This document shows, in pieces, positions 54,859-63,159 of a DNA stretch of 64,000 nucleotides (position 1 is its first letter; every line of letters begins with the position of its first letter). A model generated the notes under the pieces. That model was not told where the DNA came from and did no database searches. It worked only from the letters and a program-made list of their open reading frames with translations. Where the stretch lies: assembly GCF_020164535.1 (NCBI RefSeq), contig NZ_JAIQZC010000002.1:186001-250000 (forward strand), written 5' to 3'. This DNA is from Psychroflexus montanilacus (GTDB lineage: Bacteria > Bacteroidota > Bacteroidia > Flavobacteriales > Flavobacteriaceae). Made by a program: the position numbers and the translations under genes.

Positions 54859-56702
54859 ATTGGTATATCAATAATTAATGTAGTTCCTCTTCCTTTTTTG
54901 GTATCTATTTTGAACTCTCCATTCAAAAGCTGAATCCGTTCTTTAATGCTTTGTAACCCAAAAGAATCCTGATGGGCTACTTTATCTTCATCAAATCCAA
55001 CACCATCGTCTTCTACAATAATGTTCAGCAGTGAATCGATATTGGTAATGGAAACCGAAGCTTTTTTAGCTTTAGAATGCTTCACAACATTCGCCATAGT
55101 CTCTTGAATAATTCTGAATACATTTAACTCCAGCTTCTCGTTCAATTTCACCTCATCATCTATAAAAGAATTAAAATCCACTTCAATTTGACTAAAAGAG
55201 CTTACATTCTTACTTAATTTTTTAAGAGCTGGCACCAGGCCACTATCCTTCATAGACCCACTATGTTTCAAATGTGCTAAAGAGCGTATATCCTGGTAGG
55301 TCTCTTCCAGTAGATCGTGTGTTTTTTCAAAAACTGGTGAAGTGTTTTCTGAAGACTTAAACTCCTTCCTTAAGTGATCAAAATAGGATTTGATCGCCAT
55401 AAAATTGGATCCAATATTGTCGTGTAAGTCGCTGGCAATTCGCATTCTTTCTTTTTCCTGACCTATTACCAATGCATCTAAAGCTTTAAGTTGTTGCTTT
55501 TTTAACTGACTTTCAATATTTCGAATTTCTAAAGCCTTATCTTTCTCTATTAATAATCGTTTTCTTTTAGCACTGATGTAAACAGAAAAAGACAAAAACG
55601 AGAGTAAAACCAGAGCGCCTAAAGAACCAACTATAAAAGCTTCATTTCTTTGATTTTCCTTCTCAAGAATTAAATTTTGACGCTCCTTTTTCTCTGCTTC
55701 AAATCGGGTGAGGCTAATATTTTGCTTCTGAATATTTAAACTGTCCCTGTACTTAAGTGACTCATCAAGGTAAAAATATGCAGAATCCAGCTGACTAAGA
55801 TTCTTATAATCCTCAGCTAATTTTTGATTGATGTAGGCAGTGAGTTCAAAATCATAATTAAAATTTCTGTAGCTATTGGCTTTTTTGGTCCAAGCAATAG
55901 CTTCTTCATAATCTCCCGTGTACCTATTCAAATCCCCTAAACTAAAATAACCTAGAGCTACTTTATGAGGCAGACCCAATTCCTTATTTATCTCTATGGC
56001 CTTGCTGTAATATGTGCTTGCTGAATCTTTATCAATAATGACATCGGTATAATAGAAAGCATGAAAAGTATGAACTATACCGAGCTTGTAAGCATCGTAA
56101 TCCTTTTCTAACAAATCATAAGCTTTATCAATATGCTCAAGAAAAATTGCTGTTGAATCTTGTGTTTCTAGACTTTCAAAAGCTAATTCCATTTCCAAAC
56201 TCACAAGTTGCAAGGGATCTTCCAATTCTAGAGCTAACTCCTGAAAGGCATCTAAATAATCTACAGGTTCATTATATATGTCTGGATTGGCAACGGTATA
56301 AAATAGATCGAGATTAATGTCGTTATAACTGAGCATGTCGCCGACTTTCTTATAATAGTTTTGGGCTTGAACAAAATTACGAGCAGCAAGGTCAAAGTTG
56401 CTGTTGAGATCATAAGCATCTGCAAGATTATTATAATAATGGGCTTTTTGTCGAGGAGATAAGTCTGTGGTATCTATGGCGTATAAACTCTCAAAAGTTT
56501 CTTCAAGTTGGTTGAAGGTATTAAAGTATCGTGATTGGGCAAGATAAAGGTCATCTCGCTGAAGATAGTTTCTTTCAAACAAAAGAACTTCAAGGTCAGA
56601 ATATCTACTATACCTAAAGAGGCTATCAATCTCCTTAGTCTGAGAAAAGGATATGAAGCTAAAAAGAAAAAAAAGAAAAGCGATTTGATTCGCAGATGGC
56701 AT
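54855..56702 (-). CDS. TPR-containing sensor histidine kinase (HisKA_3)
   Basis: 615 residues. Signal-like start (IAFLFFLFSFISFSQ) encoded by a T/C-rich run; a periplasmic array of TPR-like repeats to about 330 (KAHYYNNLADAYDL, VALGYFSLGDLNRYTG); one transmembrane helix (FIVGSLGALVLLSFLSFSVYI); HisKA_3 with the phospho-His in IASDLHDNIGSNF; HATPase with NVFRIIQETMANVVKHSKA and DDGVGFD. The TPR part may sense a protein or peptide. Divergent from no gene; two small genes lie upstream on either strand. Confidence 0.93.
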   Translation of the reverse strand: MPSANQIAFLFFLFSFISFSQTKEIDSLFRYSRYSDLEVLLFERNYLQRDDLYLAQSRYFNTFNQLEETFESLYAIDTTDLSPRQKAHYYNNLADAYDLNSNFDLAARNFVQAQNYYKKVGDMLSYNDINLDLFYTVANPDIYNEPVDYLDAFQELALELEDPLQLVSLEMELAFESLETQDSTAIFLEHIDKAYDLLEKDYDAYKLGIVHTFHAFYYTDVIIDKDSASTYYSKAIEINKELGLPHKVALGYFSLGDLNRYTGDYEEAIAWTKKANSYRNFNYDFELTAYINQKLAEDYKNLSQLDSAYFYLDESLKYRDSLNIQKQNISLTRFEAEKKERQNLILEKENQRNEAFIVGSLGALVLLSFLSFSVYISAKRKRLLIEKDKALEIRNIESQLKKQQLKALDALVIGQEKERMRIASDLHDNIGSNFMAIKSYFDHLRKEFKSSENTSPVFEKTHDLLEETYQDIRSLAHLKHSGSMKDSGLVPALKKLSKNVSSFSQIEVDFNSFIDDEVKLNEKLELNVFRIIQETMANVVKHSKAKKASVSITNIDSLLNIIVEDDGVGFDEDKVAHQDSFGLQSIKERIQLLNGEFKIDTKKGRGTTLIIDIPI

Positions 56703-56755
56703 ATCAATCTATTTCTGAAATTGAATCCTAAAGTTAAAAGAATTCTGAAATAATT

Positions 56756-56986
56756 TTAAGAATTGCCCATCATATTTCTAATAAGGTTCAACAAAGATTC
56801 ATCTCTCCAGAAAAACCTGAGAAAAATAAGTGAAATGATGAAAATGAAAAAGCCTAACAAAACAAATAATGTCCCTTTGTAGTAACGGCTGTGCAGCCCT
56901 TTATCCTTGATGTAGGAATAAATTAAAATCGACACAAAAGTCACCACAAAAAAAATGATAAAGGCAATGCGACCAGGAGTAAACAT
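56756..56986 (-). CDS. Small two-helix membrane protein
   Basis: 76 residues with two hydrophobic segments (IAFIIFFVVTFVSILIYSYI and TLFVLLGFFIFIISLIFL) joined by a basic loop. I do not recognise the family. It is divergent from the MazG-like gene, with 37 bases between starts, and lies 53 bases upstream of the kinase gene on the same strand. Confidence 0.6.
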   Translation of the reverse strand: MFTPGRIAFIIFFVVTFVSILIYSYIKDKGLHSRYYKGTLFVLLGFFIFIISLIFLRFFWRDESLLNLIRNMMGNS

Positions 56987-57023
56987 AAATGTTTTATTTT
57001 ACGCAAAAATACTCCATATTCTT

Positions 57024-57419
57024 ATGAAAAAACCGCTAGACCAAGTAAAAAAATTCCATAAAGCTTTCGGATTGGACGTTTCTGAAACTCAAATTGCCAA
57101 CCTAGGCATCGAAAAAAATTTACTCCGTTATAAACTTATGCGTGAGGAAAATGAAGAATACCTGGATGCCGCTTCACAGGGCGACATGGTAGAAGTCGCC
57201 GATGCTTTGGGGGATATGTTATATATCTTGTGTGGCACCATCATTTCTCATGGCATGCAACATAAGATTGAAGAAGTTTTCGATGAGATACATAGAAGTA
57301 ACATGAGCAAGCTGGGTAAAGATGGAAAGCCCATTTACAGAGAAGACGGTAAAGTTTTAAAAGGGCCAACTTACTTTAAACCTGAACTTAAGAAGATTAT
57401 TGATAGCCGTGAGTCGTGA
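57024..57419 (+). CDS. MazG-like nucleotide pyrophosphohydrolase
   Basis: 131 residues from ATG 57024; the track-style longer start adds 23 unlike residues. All-alpha NTP-PPase fold: KLMREENEEYLDAA and VADALGDMLYIL carry the EExxE/ExxD metal pattern of this superfamily. It hydrolyses nucleoside triphosphates or related diphosphates; the specific substrate is unknown. The stop codon lies in the second unit of a four-fold 7-bp repeat, so the C-terminus depends on repeat number. Confidence 0.85.
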   Translation: MKKPLDQVKKFHKAFGLDVSETQIANLGIEKNLLRYKLMREENEEYLDAASQGDMVEVADALGDMLYILCGTIISHGMQHKIEEVFDEIHRSNMSKLGKDGKPIYREDGKVLKGPTYFKPELKKIIDSRES

Positions 57420-57435
57420 GTCGTGAGTCGTGAGT
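57408..57435 (+). repeat. Tandem heptamer (CGTGAGT)x4
   Basis: Four perfect units of 7 bases. The stop TGA of the preceding gene sits inside the second unit. A change in unit number alters the sequence just after the stop, not before it. Confidence 0.92.
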
Positions 57436-57504
57436 CAAAATTAAATTTTACAGCGAAATTAAGTATTGATAAAAAACATAAAAGCAACTCTTCATTGGAG
57501 GCTT

Positions 57505-58119
57505 TTAAAACAGTCCATTGATTTCGCCATCGATCTTATTAAGGATGAAACCGAGATCTTCTGGTTTATCAACAAAGTCCAATTCATCTACGTCTATAAC
57601 AAGCAGTTTTCCTTTATCATAGGTTTGTATCCAGGCTTCGTAGCGTTCGTTGAGTTTATTGAGGTAATCTATAGAAATTGAATTTTCATATTCTCTTCCT
57701 CTTTTTTGGATTTGCTTTACGAGATTGGGTACGCTACTTCTAAGGTAAATCAACAAATCAGGTGCTTCCGTTACAGATTCCATAAGGTTGAAAAGTGAAG
57801 AGTAATTTTCAAAATCCCGGTTAGACATCAATCCCATGGCATGAAGGTTGGGCGCGAAAATAAAGGCATCTTCATAAATCGTTCTGTCCTGTATGATGTC
57901 CATATTGCTTTCTCGTATTTGTAAAATTTGTCTGAACCGACTATTTAAAAAATAAATTTGAAGGTTAAATGACCAGCGTTTCATGTCTTCATAAAAATCC
58001 TCCAGGAATGGATTCTCGATAACATCTTCGTATTCTGCTTTCCAATTATAATGTTTGGCGATAAATTTGGTGAGAGTCGTTTTTCCTGCCCCTATATTCC
58101 CAGCGATTGCAACGTGCAT
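57505..58119 (-). CDS. Deoxynucleoside kinase
   Basis: 204 residues. P-loop GNIGAGKTT at 7-15, the DRTIYEDAFIF (ERS/DRS-type) motif, and RGREYENSISIDYL as the lid region. It phosphorylates a deoxynucleoside (probably dA/dG or dC) for salvage. The gene is 4 bases after an exported hypothetical gene on the same strand. Confidence 0.9.
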   Translation of the reverse strand: MHVAIAGNIGAGKTTLTKFIAKHYNWKAEYEDVIENPFLEDFYEDMKRWSFNLQIYFLNSRFRQILQIRESNMDIIQDRTIYEDAFIFAPNLHAMGLMSNRDFENYSSLFNLMESVTEAPDLLIYLRSSVPNLVKQIQKRGREYENSISIDYLNKLNERYEAWIQTYDKGKLLVIDVDELDFVDKPEDLGFILNKIDGEINGLF

Positions 58120-58123
58120 AAAA

Positions 58124-58912
58124 TCAGTTATTTACAATATTAAATTCGTACGTATATAGTACTTTATCGCTGTAAATATAGAGGTTTTCAGCATTGAAAT
58201 AAAATTGATCGAAGCTAATTTCTGGTTTTTTAAAACTGGTTTTAAGTTTGGAATCTTTACTGATTAATTCTAATTGCTTATCCGTGAGGACCATAATTTG
58301 ATTCTTGTAATTATTGAATGATACCACCTTTTCATAAATAAATTCTTCTAATAAGCTTCCGTTTATGTTGTACATCATAAACCCATCAGGATGTCTCAGC
58401 CAACTATAATTGTAATTGCTTCTAAAGCCTACAACATTTCTGTTTAACGGTAAAGAGGAACTCCTGGTGCTCTGCGATTCGTAGTCAAACAACTCCAGTT
58501 GCTGTAAGTCTGCATTGAAGATCCAGAGTAAATTATCTTTTGAAATACCTGCAAAATCCACTGTCTTAAAGTCTGGAATAAAATTGAAGTTCACACGCTC
58601 TATTTCATTAAGACGGTTATCTAAAATCACTACTGTGTTGGCTTCTTTATAAAATAAAAGAATTTTAAGCGGGTTCAGGATGTCGACACTTTCCAATTCT
58701 CCAAGCTGAAGATCCTGAAACTGAAATTTCTTTTTATCTTCAGTTTTATAAAACACATTATTCTTGGAAAAATAAAACCGTTGATATTTATCAACCCCCC
58801 AAAACTGATCAGCGTCTACTGGTAATCTATCTACCATCTTTAAGCTAGAGGGTTGCGCGCATAAGGTCAATGCCAACAAGTTCAGAAGTAAAAAAAGAGA
58901 ATAGCGATTCAT
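58124..58912 (-). CDS. Exported hypothetical protein, possible beta-propeller
   Basis: 262 residues with a signal peptide (MNRYSLFLLLNLLALTLCAQ). The mature part has evenly spaced short strand pairs (FWGVDKYQRFYFSKNN, LLWIFNADLQQLELFDY, LYIYSDKVLYTYEF) suggesting propeller blades. I do not recognise the family. It precedes the deoxynucleoside kinase gene by 4 bases, a link I cannot explain. Confidence 0.6.
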   Translation of the reverse strand: MNRYSLFLLLNLLALTLCAQPSSLKMVDRLPVDADQFWGVDKYQRFYFSKNNVFYKTEDKKKFQFQDLQLGELESVDILNPLKILLFYKEANTVVILDNRLNEIERVNFNFIPDFKTVDFAGISKDNLLWIFNADLQQLELFDYESQSTRSSSLPLNRNVVGFRSNYNYSWLRHPDGFMMYNINGSLLEEFIYEKVVSFNNYKNQIMVLTDKQLELISKDSKLKTSFKKPEISFDQFYFNAENLYIYSDKVLYTYEFNIVNN

Positions 58913-58955
58913 TATAATTAAATAATGTGAAATATACCAAATATACGGCTAGAAC

Positions 58956-59279
58956 TTAAATGCCAGACCATAAACAGTCAATTCCGTCTGTAATCATGTG
59001 AAACAGAAGGCCAATACAAAATAGCTTGAGCCATTTGTTTTTAAATAAAAACACTCCTAAACAATAAATTACAACGGCGATCTCGGAATGAAACGTATGG
59101 AACCCGATGCTGCACCTATCCGGGTCAAATACAGGAACAGCCCATAAATGATCTATATCCACAATCATAGTGGACAGTAAAATCAGATAGGCTTTCCACA
59201 ATTGCTTAGGACTATAAATCCATGCAATAAGCAGGATCACAACAAAATGGTTGCTATAATGAACTAAGGTTTGCCACAT
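58956..59279 (-). CDS. Small membrane protein with HD-type metal motifs (DUF6122-like)
   Basis: 107 residues with three to four hydrophobic segments. Motifs VDIDHLW, FHTFHSE and LFHMITDGIDCLW resemble the His/Asp pattern of YdjM-like membrane metal-dependent hydrolases; I believe the family is DUF6122, from memory. No activity is established. It is divergent from rpe. Confidence 0.65.
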   Translation of the reverse strand: MWQTLVHYSNHFVVILLIAWIYSPKQLWKAYLILLSTMIVDIDHLWAVPVFDPDRCSIGFHTFHSEIAVVIYCLGVFLFKNKWLKLFCIGLLFHMITDGIDCLWSGI

Positions 59280-59376
59280 TTTTAAAATCTTGAGTGTTGA
59301 TGCAAAATACAGTTAAACACCTCTTAAACACAAGTCGTTTTAATGAATATGTAGTGTTTTTGCATAACTAAAATCT

Positions 59377-59384
59377 TATTTTTG
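59377..59384 (+). promoter_or_regulatory. Putative -7 box for rpe
   Basis: TATTTTTG fits TAnnTTTG and lies 17 bases before the rpe ATG. The nearest upstream TTG (59360-59362) is too close (14 bases) for the -33 element, so support rests on the -7 box. Confidence 0.4.
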
Positions 59385-59400
59385 CATTAAAATCATTTCA

Positions 59401-60063
59401 ATGAGCAATAAACTTGTAGCCCCATCTTTGCTGGCAGCCGATTTTGCAAACCTGCAACGTGACATAGAACTAGTTAATAACAGTGAAGCAGATTGGTTTC
59501 ACATTGATATTATGGACGGGGTTTTTGTCCCCAACATTTCTTTTGGGATGCCTGTCTTAAAAGCAATTACTAAACACGCCAAAAAGTTTATTGACGTGCA
59601 TTTGATGATTGTAGATCCAGATCGATACATCAAAGAGTTTGCAGATTTAGGTTCCCATATGCTTACTGTGCATTACGAAGCCTGCAATCATCTCCACAGA
59701 AGTTTGCAATCTATCAAACAACATGGTATGCAGGCTGGAGTTGCCTTAAATCCTCACACTAATGTTGAATTGCTTAGAGACTGCATCAAAGATATTGATA
59801 TGGTATGCTTGATGAGTGTGAATCCTGGTTTTGGCGGACAGCACTTTATAGAACGAACTTATGAAAAAGTAAAACAATTGAAGGCGCTCATCAAAGAAGA
59901 AGGTGCTGAAACAAAAATTGAAATTGATGGTGGCGTCACCAACAAGAATGCAGAAGAATTGGTAACAATGGGAGCAGATGTTCTGGTAGCTGGCAGCTAT
60001 GTATTTAAAGCTAATGACCCCACACAAACCATTTCTGAATTAAGGAAAATGATAAACAAGTAA
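59401..60063 (+). CDS. rpe: Ribulose-phosphate 3-epimerase
   Basis: 220 residues, TIM barrel. Interconverts ribulose- and xylulose-5-phosphate in the pentose phosphate pathway. Signatures VAPSLLAADFANL, WFHIDIMDGVFVPNISFG, VHLMIVDPDRY, MSVNPGFGGQ and IEIDGGVT. Normal length. Followed after 2 bases by the YpdA-like gene. Confidence 0.97.
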   Translation: MSNKLVAPSLLAADFANLQRDIELVNNSEADWFHIDIMDGVFVPNISFGMPVLKAITKHAKKFIDVHLMIVDPDRYIKEFADLGSHMLTVHYEACNHLHRSLQSIKQHGMQAGVALNPHTNVELLRDCIKDIDMVCLMSVNPGFGGQHFIERTYEKVKQLKALIKEEGAETKIEIDGGVTNKNAEELVTMGADVLVAGSYVFKANDPTQTISELRKMINK

Positions 60064-60065
60064 GT

Positions 60066-61025
60066 ATGATATATGATGTTTTAATAGTTGGTGGAGGTCC
60101 CATCGGGATTGCATGTGCATTGGAGGCGAAGAAAAAAAACCTTTCTTACATCATTATAGAAAAAGGAACACTGGTCAATTCTTTGTACAATTATCCAGAT
60201 AAGATGACTTTCTTTTCTACTTCTGAAAAGTTGGAGCTGGACGATATTCCTTTCGTGAGTAATAATCCCAAACCGTCAAAACAAGAGGCTTTGGAATATT
60301 ACAGAAGAATTGTTGAATCTAAGCAGATTCAGATTCAATTGTTTGAAAAGGTTGAGCATGTTGAAAAAGAAGAAAGTGTGTTCACTACTGCAACTTCAAA
60401 GTCTACATATCAATCCAAAAATCTTGTAATTGCAACAGGGTTTTATGACATCCCCAACTACCTCAATGTTCCCGGAGAAGATCTAGAAAAAGTAACACAT
60501 TATTACGGCGACCCACATTACTATGCGACTCAAAAAGTCGTAGTGGTTGGAGCAAGCAATTCTTCTGTGGATGCTGCTTTGGAAACCTACAGAAAAGGTG
60601 CGGAGGTCACGATGATTGTGCGTGGTGAACAGATAGGAGAACGCGTCAAATATTGGGTAAGACCAGATGTCATCAATAGAATAAAAGAAGGCAGCATCAA
60701 GGCACACTTCAATGCAGAGATAACTGAAATTGGTGAAGATCATGTAAAATTTAAAGATAAAGATGGGAATATTCAGACGCTGGAAAATGATTTTGTCCTG
60801 GCGCTTACTGGCTACAGACCTAACTTTGAGTTTTTGAAAAAGATGGGAATCAAATTGAGTGAAGACCAGCTTTCCATTCCAGAATACAATAAACAAACCA
60901 TGAAGACCAATGTCGAGGGTATATATTTGGCTGGTGTGATTTGCGGCGGTATGGAAACACATAAGTGGTTTATTGAAAATTCCAGAATCCACGCCAAAAT
61001 GATCATGGAAGACATTAAATCTTAA
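60066..61025 (+). CDS. YpdA-type putative bacillithiol disulfide reductase
   Basis: 319 residues, thioredoxin-reductase-like flavoprotein. FAD loop VGGGPIGIACALEAK, NADPH loop VVGASNSSVDAALE, and the late ALTGYRPNFEFL with GVICGGMETHKWFIEN. It lacks the CxxC pair of thioredoxin reductase, as YpdA does; YpdA reduces bacillithiol disulfide. This suggests bacillithiol metabolism in this organism, to be confirmed by bshA/B/C elsewhere. Two bases after rpe. Confidence 0.88.
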   Translation: MIYDVLIVGGGPIGIACALEAKKKNLSYIIIEKGTLVNSLYNYPDKMTFFSTSEKLELDDIPFVSNNPKPSKQEALEYYRRIVESKQIQIQLFEKVEHVEKEESVFTTATSKSTYQSKNLVIATGFYDIPNYLNVPGEDLEKVTHYYGDPHYYATQKVVVVGASNSSVDAALETYRKGAEVTMIVRGEQIGERVKYWVRPDVINRIKEGSIKAHFNAEITEIGEDHVKFKDKDGNIQTLENDFVLALTGYRPNFEFLKKMGIKLSEDQLSIPEYNKQTMKTNVEGIYLAGVICGGMETHKWFIENSRIHAKMIMEDIKS

Positions 61026-61073
61026 ATAACGTTTGTTGTTAATTTCTCATTAACAATTTAACTATATTTAGGC

Positions 61074-61985
61074 ATGTCAAATTCTACTTTAAAAGCATAC
61101 TATTCCAAGTTAAATTCATTTGTCTTATCTGAAACGCTTAAGGAAAAGCTTGAAAAATTTATTGTAATTACTGCTATAATAAGTTTTTTGATTCACCTTG
61201 CGATCATTGGTCTAATTGATTTTGACATCATCGATTTTGGTGAATATGATGGGAACCTCATTATCAGTCCAATATCTGCCATCTACACCCCCTTTTCCAT
61301 CATACTTATTTACGAGGTTTATCTTCTGGTGTTTTACCTTCCAAAATCGATAACCATTTATATCGGGAAGCAGTACGAAATCATCACACTGATTTTAATA
61401 CGTAAAATATTTTATGATTTATCCAATTTGGAATTTTCTTCAAGCTGGTTTTCTATTGAAGGTGACATTCAGTTTACCATAGATATTATTGCAACTTTAG
61501 TCTTGTTTTTCTTGATTTTTCAATTTTACCGATTGAACTCAAAAAATAAAGTGGAAAAAGAAAAACTTACAGATAAAATCAAATCACACATCAAAGTTAA
61601 AAATGTGTTCGCTACTATTTTGGTTCCCACCATTGTTTTTCTAGCCTTATTTTCTTTTGGAGACTGGTTTTATGATACCATTTCAAGTACCGATATTTCC
61701 TCAACAAATATCAAGACCGTCAATACCATATTTTTTGATGACTTCTTTACCGTTTTAATTTTGATTGATGTCTTACTCCTCCTCTTCTCTTTCCTTCAAA
61801 CTGAAGAATTTAGTAGAGTCATTCGAAATTCTGGCTTTGTCATTTCGACCATACTCATCAAATTATCTTTCTCTGCGGATAATATTATCAATACCATTTT
61901 AATCGTAGTTGCAGTGAGTTTTGGTGTATTGATTTTGTTGATTTACAACCAGTATTTCAAACTTAATCAAACACTTAAAGAATAA
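61074..61985 (+). CDS. Multi-helix membrane protein of unknown function
   Basis: 303 residues with about six transmembrane helices (for example FIVITAIISFLIHLAIIGLI, YTPFSIILIYEVYLLVFYL, DIIATLVLFFLIFQF, FATILVPTIVFLALFSF) and a polar middle loop (NSKNKVEKEKLTDKIKSHIK). No family is recognised. It lies between two flavoprotein genes on the same strand. Confidence 0.65.
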   Translation: MSNSTLKAYYSKLNSFVLSETLKEKLEKFIVITAIISFLIHLAIIGLIDFDIIDFGEYDGNLIISPISAIYTPFSIILIYEVYLLVFYLPKSITIYIGKQYEIITLILIRKIFYDLSNLEFSSSWFSIEGDIQFTIDIIATLVLFFLIFQFYRLNSKNKVEKEKLTDKIKSHIKVKNVFATILVPTIVFLALFSFGDWFYDTISSTDISSTNIKTVNTIFFDDFFTVLILIDVLLLLFSFLQTEEFSRVIRNSGFVISTILIKLSFSADNIINTILIVVAVSFGVLILLIYNQYFKLNQTLKE

Positions 61986-62035
61986 ATATTTGCGTTTACT
62001 GTTTATTAAGCTTATATTAAAGAAAACTCTTGATC

Positions 62036-63100
62036 ATGTATGATTTTATAATTATTGGTGCTGCACAGGCTGGACTTTCCATGGCGTATGAGCTAAAGCA
62101 ACAAGGAAAAAATTATTTAGTCTTAGATAAAGAAGATGAAGTGGGTGCTTCTTGGCTTAAGCGTTGGGATTCATTAACACTATTTACACCCTCAGAATTT
62201 AATAATTTGAAAGGGATGGATTTCCCCAGGCCAAAGGGTCATTACCCCGATAAATACGAAGTGGCAGAGTACTTTAAAGCTTACGTGGATACATTTAATA
62301 TTCCTATTCGATTTAATACTCTGGTGACCGAAATCGAAGACAAAACCGATTACTTCCTCATAAAACATGAAGAAGGCTTCTACGAAGCTGAACAGGTCAT
62401 TATCGCTACAGGGCCTTTTCATATTCCATACACCCCACCATTTCATACCAAAATAGAGTCTTCTATTTTTCAGATTCATAGCGATTATTACAAAAATCCA
62501 AGTCAGCTGCAGGATGGAAAAGCAATGGTGGTTGGCGCTGGAGATTCTGGCTATCAAATTCTCGATGAAATTTCCAATACCAATCGGGAAGTCTATTTTT
62601 CTGGGGATACAGATGTAAAAACTTTACCCCAGGAATTCCTGGGCAAAACCTTATGGTGGTGGTTTACCAAAACTGGATATCTAAGCTTCGGTAAAGATTC
62701 CTGGCTGGGTAAAAAGATAAGTGAATCCAAACAGCCTGTTATTGGCGTGGATGTAAAAGGGATTCTAAATAAAGACAATGTAATTCCTGTTGGAAAAACG
62801 GTGAATGCCTATCAAAGCACAATTGTCACTGAAAAAGCAAAATTGGCAGATGTCAAAAACATCATCTGGGCCACGGGCTACAGGCCAAAGTTTGACTGGA
62901 TCCAAGGACTGGAACTTGACAAAAAAGGCTATCCGGTTCATCACCGTGGCGTGAGTAATGTGGATGGACTTTATTTTATTGGATTGCCTTGGTTGCACAC
63001 AAGAGCTTCAGCGACACTTGGAGGAATCAAAAAAGATGCAAATTATCTTAGTGAATACATCAAAAATAAAGTCGTTCATAAAGAGTCCATTTCGGTATAA
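62036..63100 (+). CDS. CzcO-type flavin-dependent oxidoreductase
   Basis: 354 residues from ATG 62036, preferred over the TTG at 62030. FAD loop IIGAAQAGLSMAYEL, the WLKRWDSLTLFTP substrate-side motif, the FHIPYTPPF stretch after an ATG motif, NADPH loop VVGAGDSGYQILDEI, and IWATGYRPKFDW. This is the CzcO/YhiN-like group of flavin monooxygenases or reductases. The substrate is unknown. A strong terminator follows the stop. Confidence 0.85.
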   Translation: MYDFIIIGAAQAGLSMAYELKQQGKNYLVLDKEDEVGASWLKRWDSLTLFTPSEFNNLKGMDFPRPKGHYPDKYEVAEYFKAYVDTFNIPIRFNTLVTEIEDKTDYFLIKHEEGFYEAEQVIIATGPFHIPYTPPFHTKIESSIFQIHSDYYKNPSQLQDGKAMVVGAGDSGYQILDEISNTNREVYFSGDTDVKTLPQEFLGKTLWWWFTKTGYLSFGKDSWLGKKISESKQPVIGVDVKGILNKDNVIPVGKTVNAYQSTIVTEKAKLADVKNIIWATGYRPKFDWIQGLELDKKGYPVHHRGVSNVDGLYFIGLPWLHTRASATLGGIKKDANYLSEYIKNKVVHKESISV

Positions 63101-63105
63101 AAACT

Positions 63106-63136
63106 AAAAACCCTTCGGTATACCGAAGGGTTTTTT
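63106..63136. terminator. Bidirectional terminator
   Basis: A perfect 15-bp palindrome AAAAACCCTTCGGTA/TACCGAAGGGTTTTT, with one further T, between the convergent oxidoreductase and sucC genes. The A and T tracts serve both strands. Confidence 0.92.
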
Positions 63137-63159
63137 GAGTATGTAAAGTATAACGCTTT

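Noticed and set aside
60483-60992. 169-codon minus frame inside the YpdA-like gene
   Set aside because: Antisense shadow; the + strand protein has both nucleotide-binding loops.
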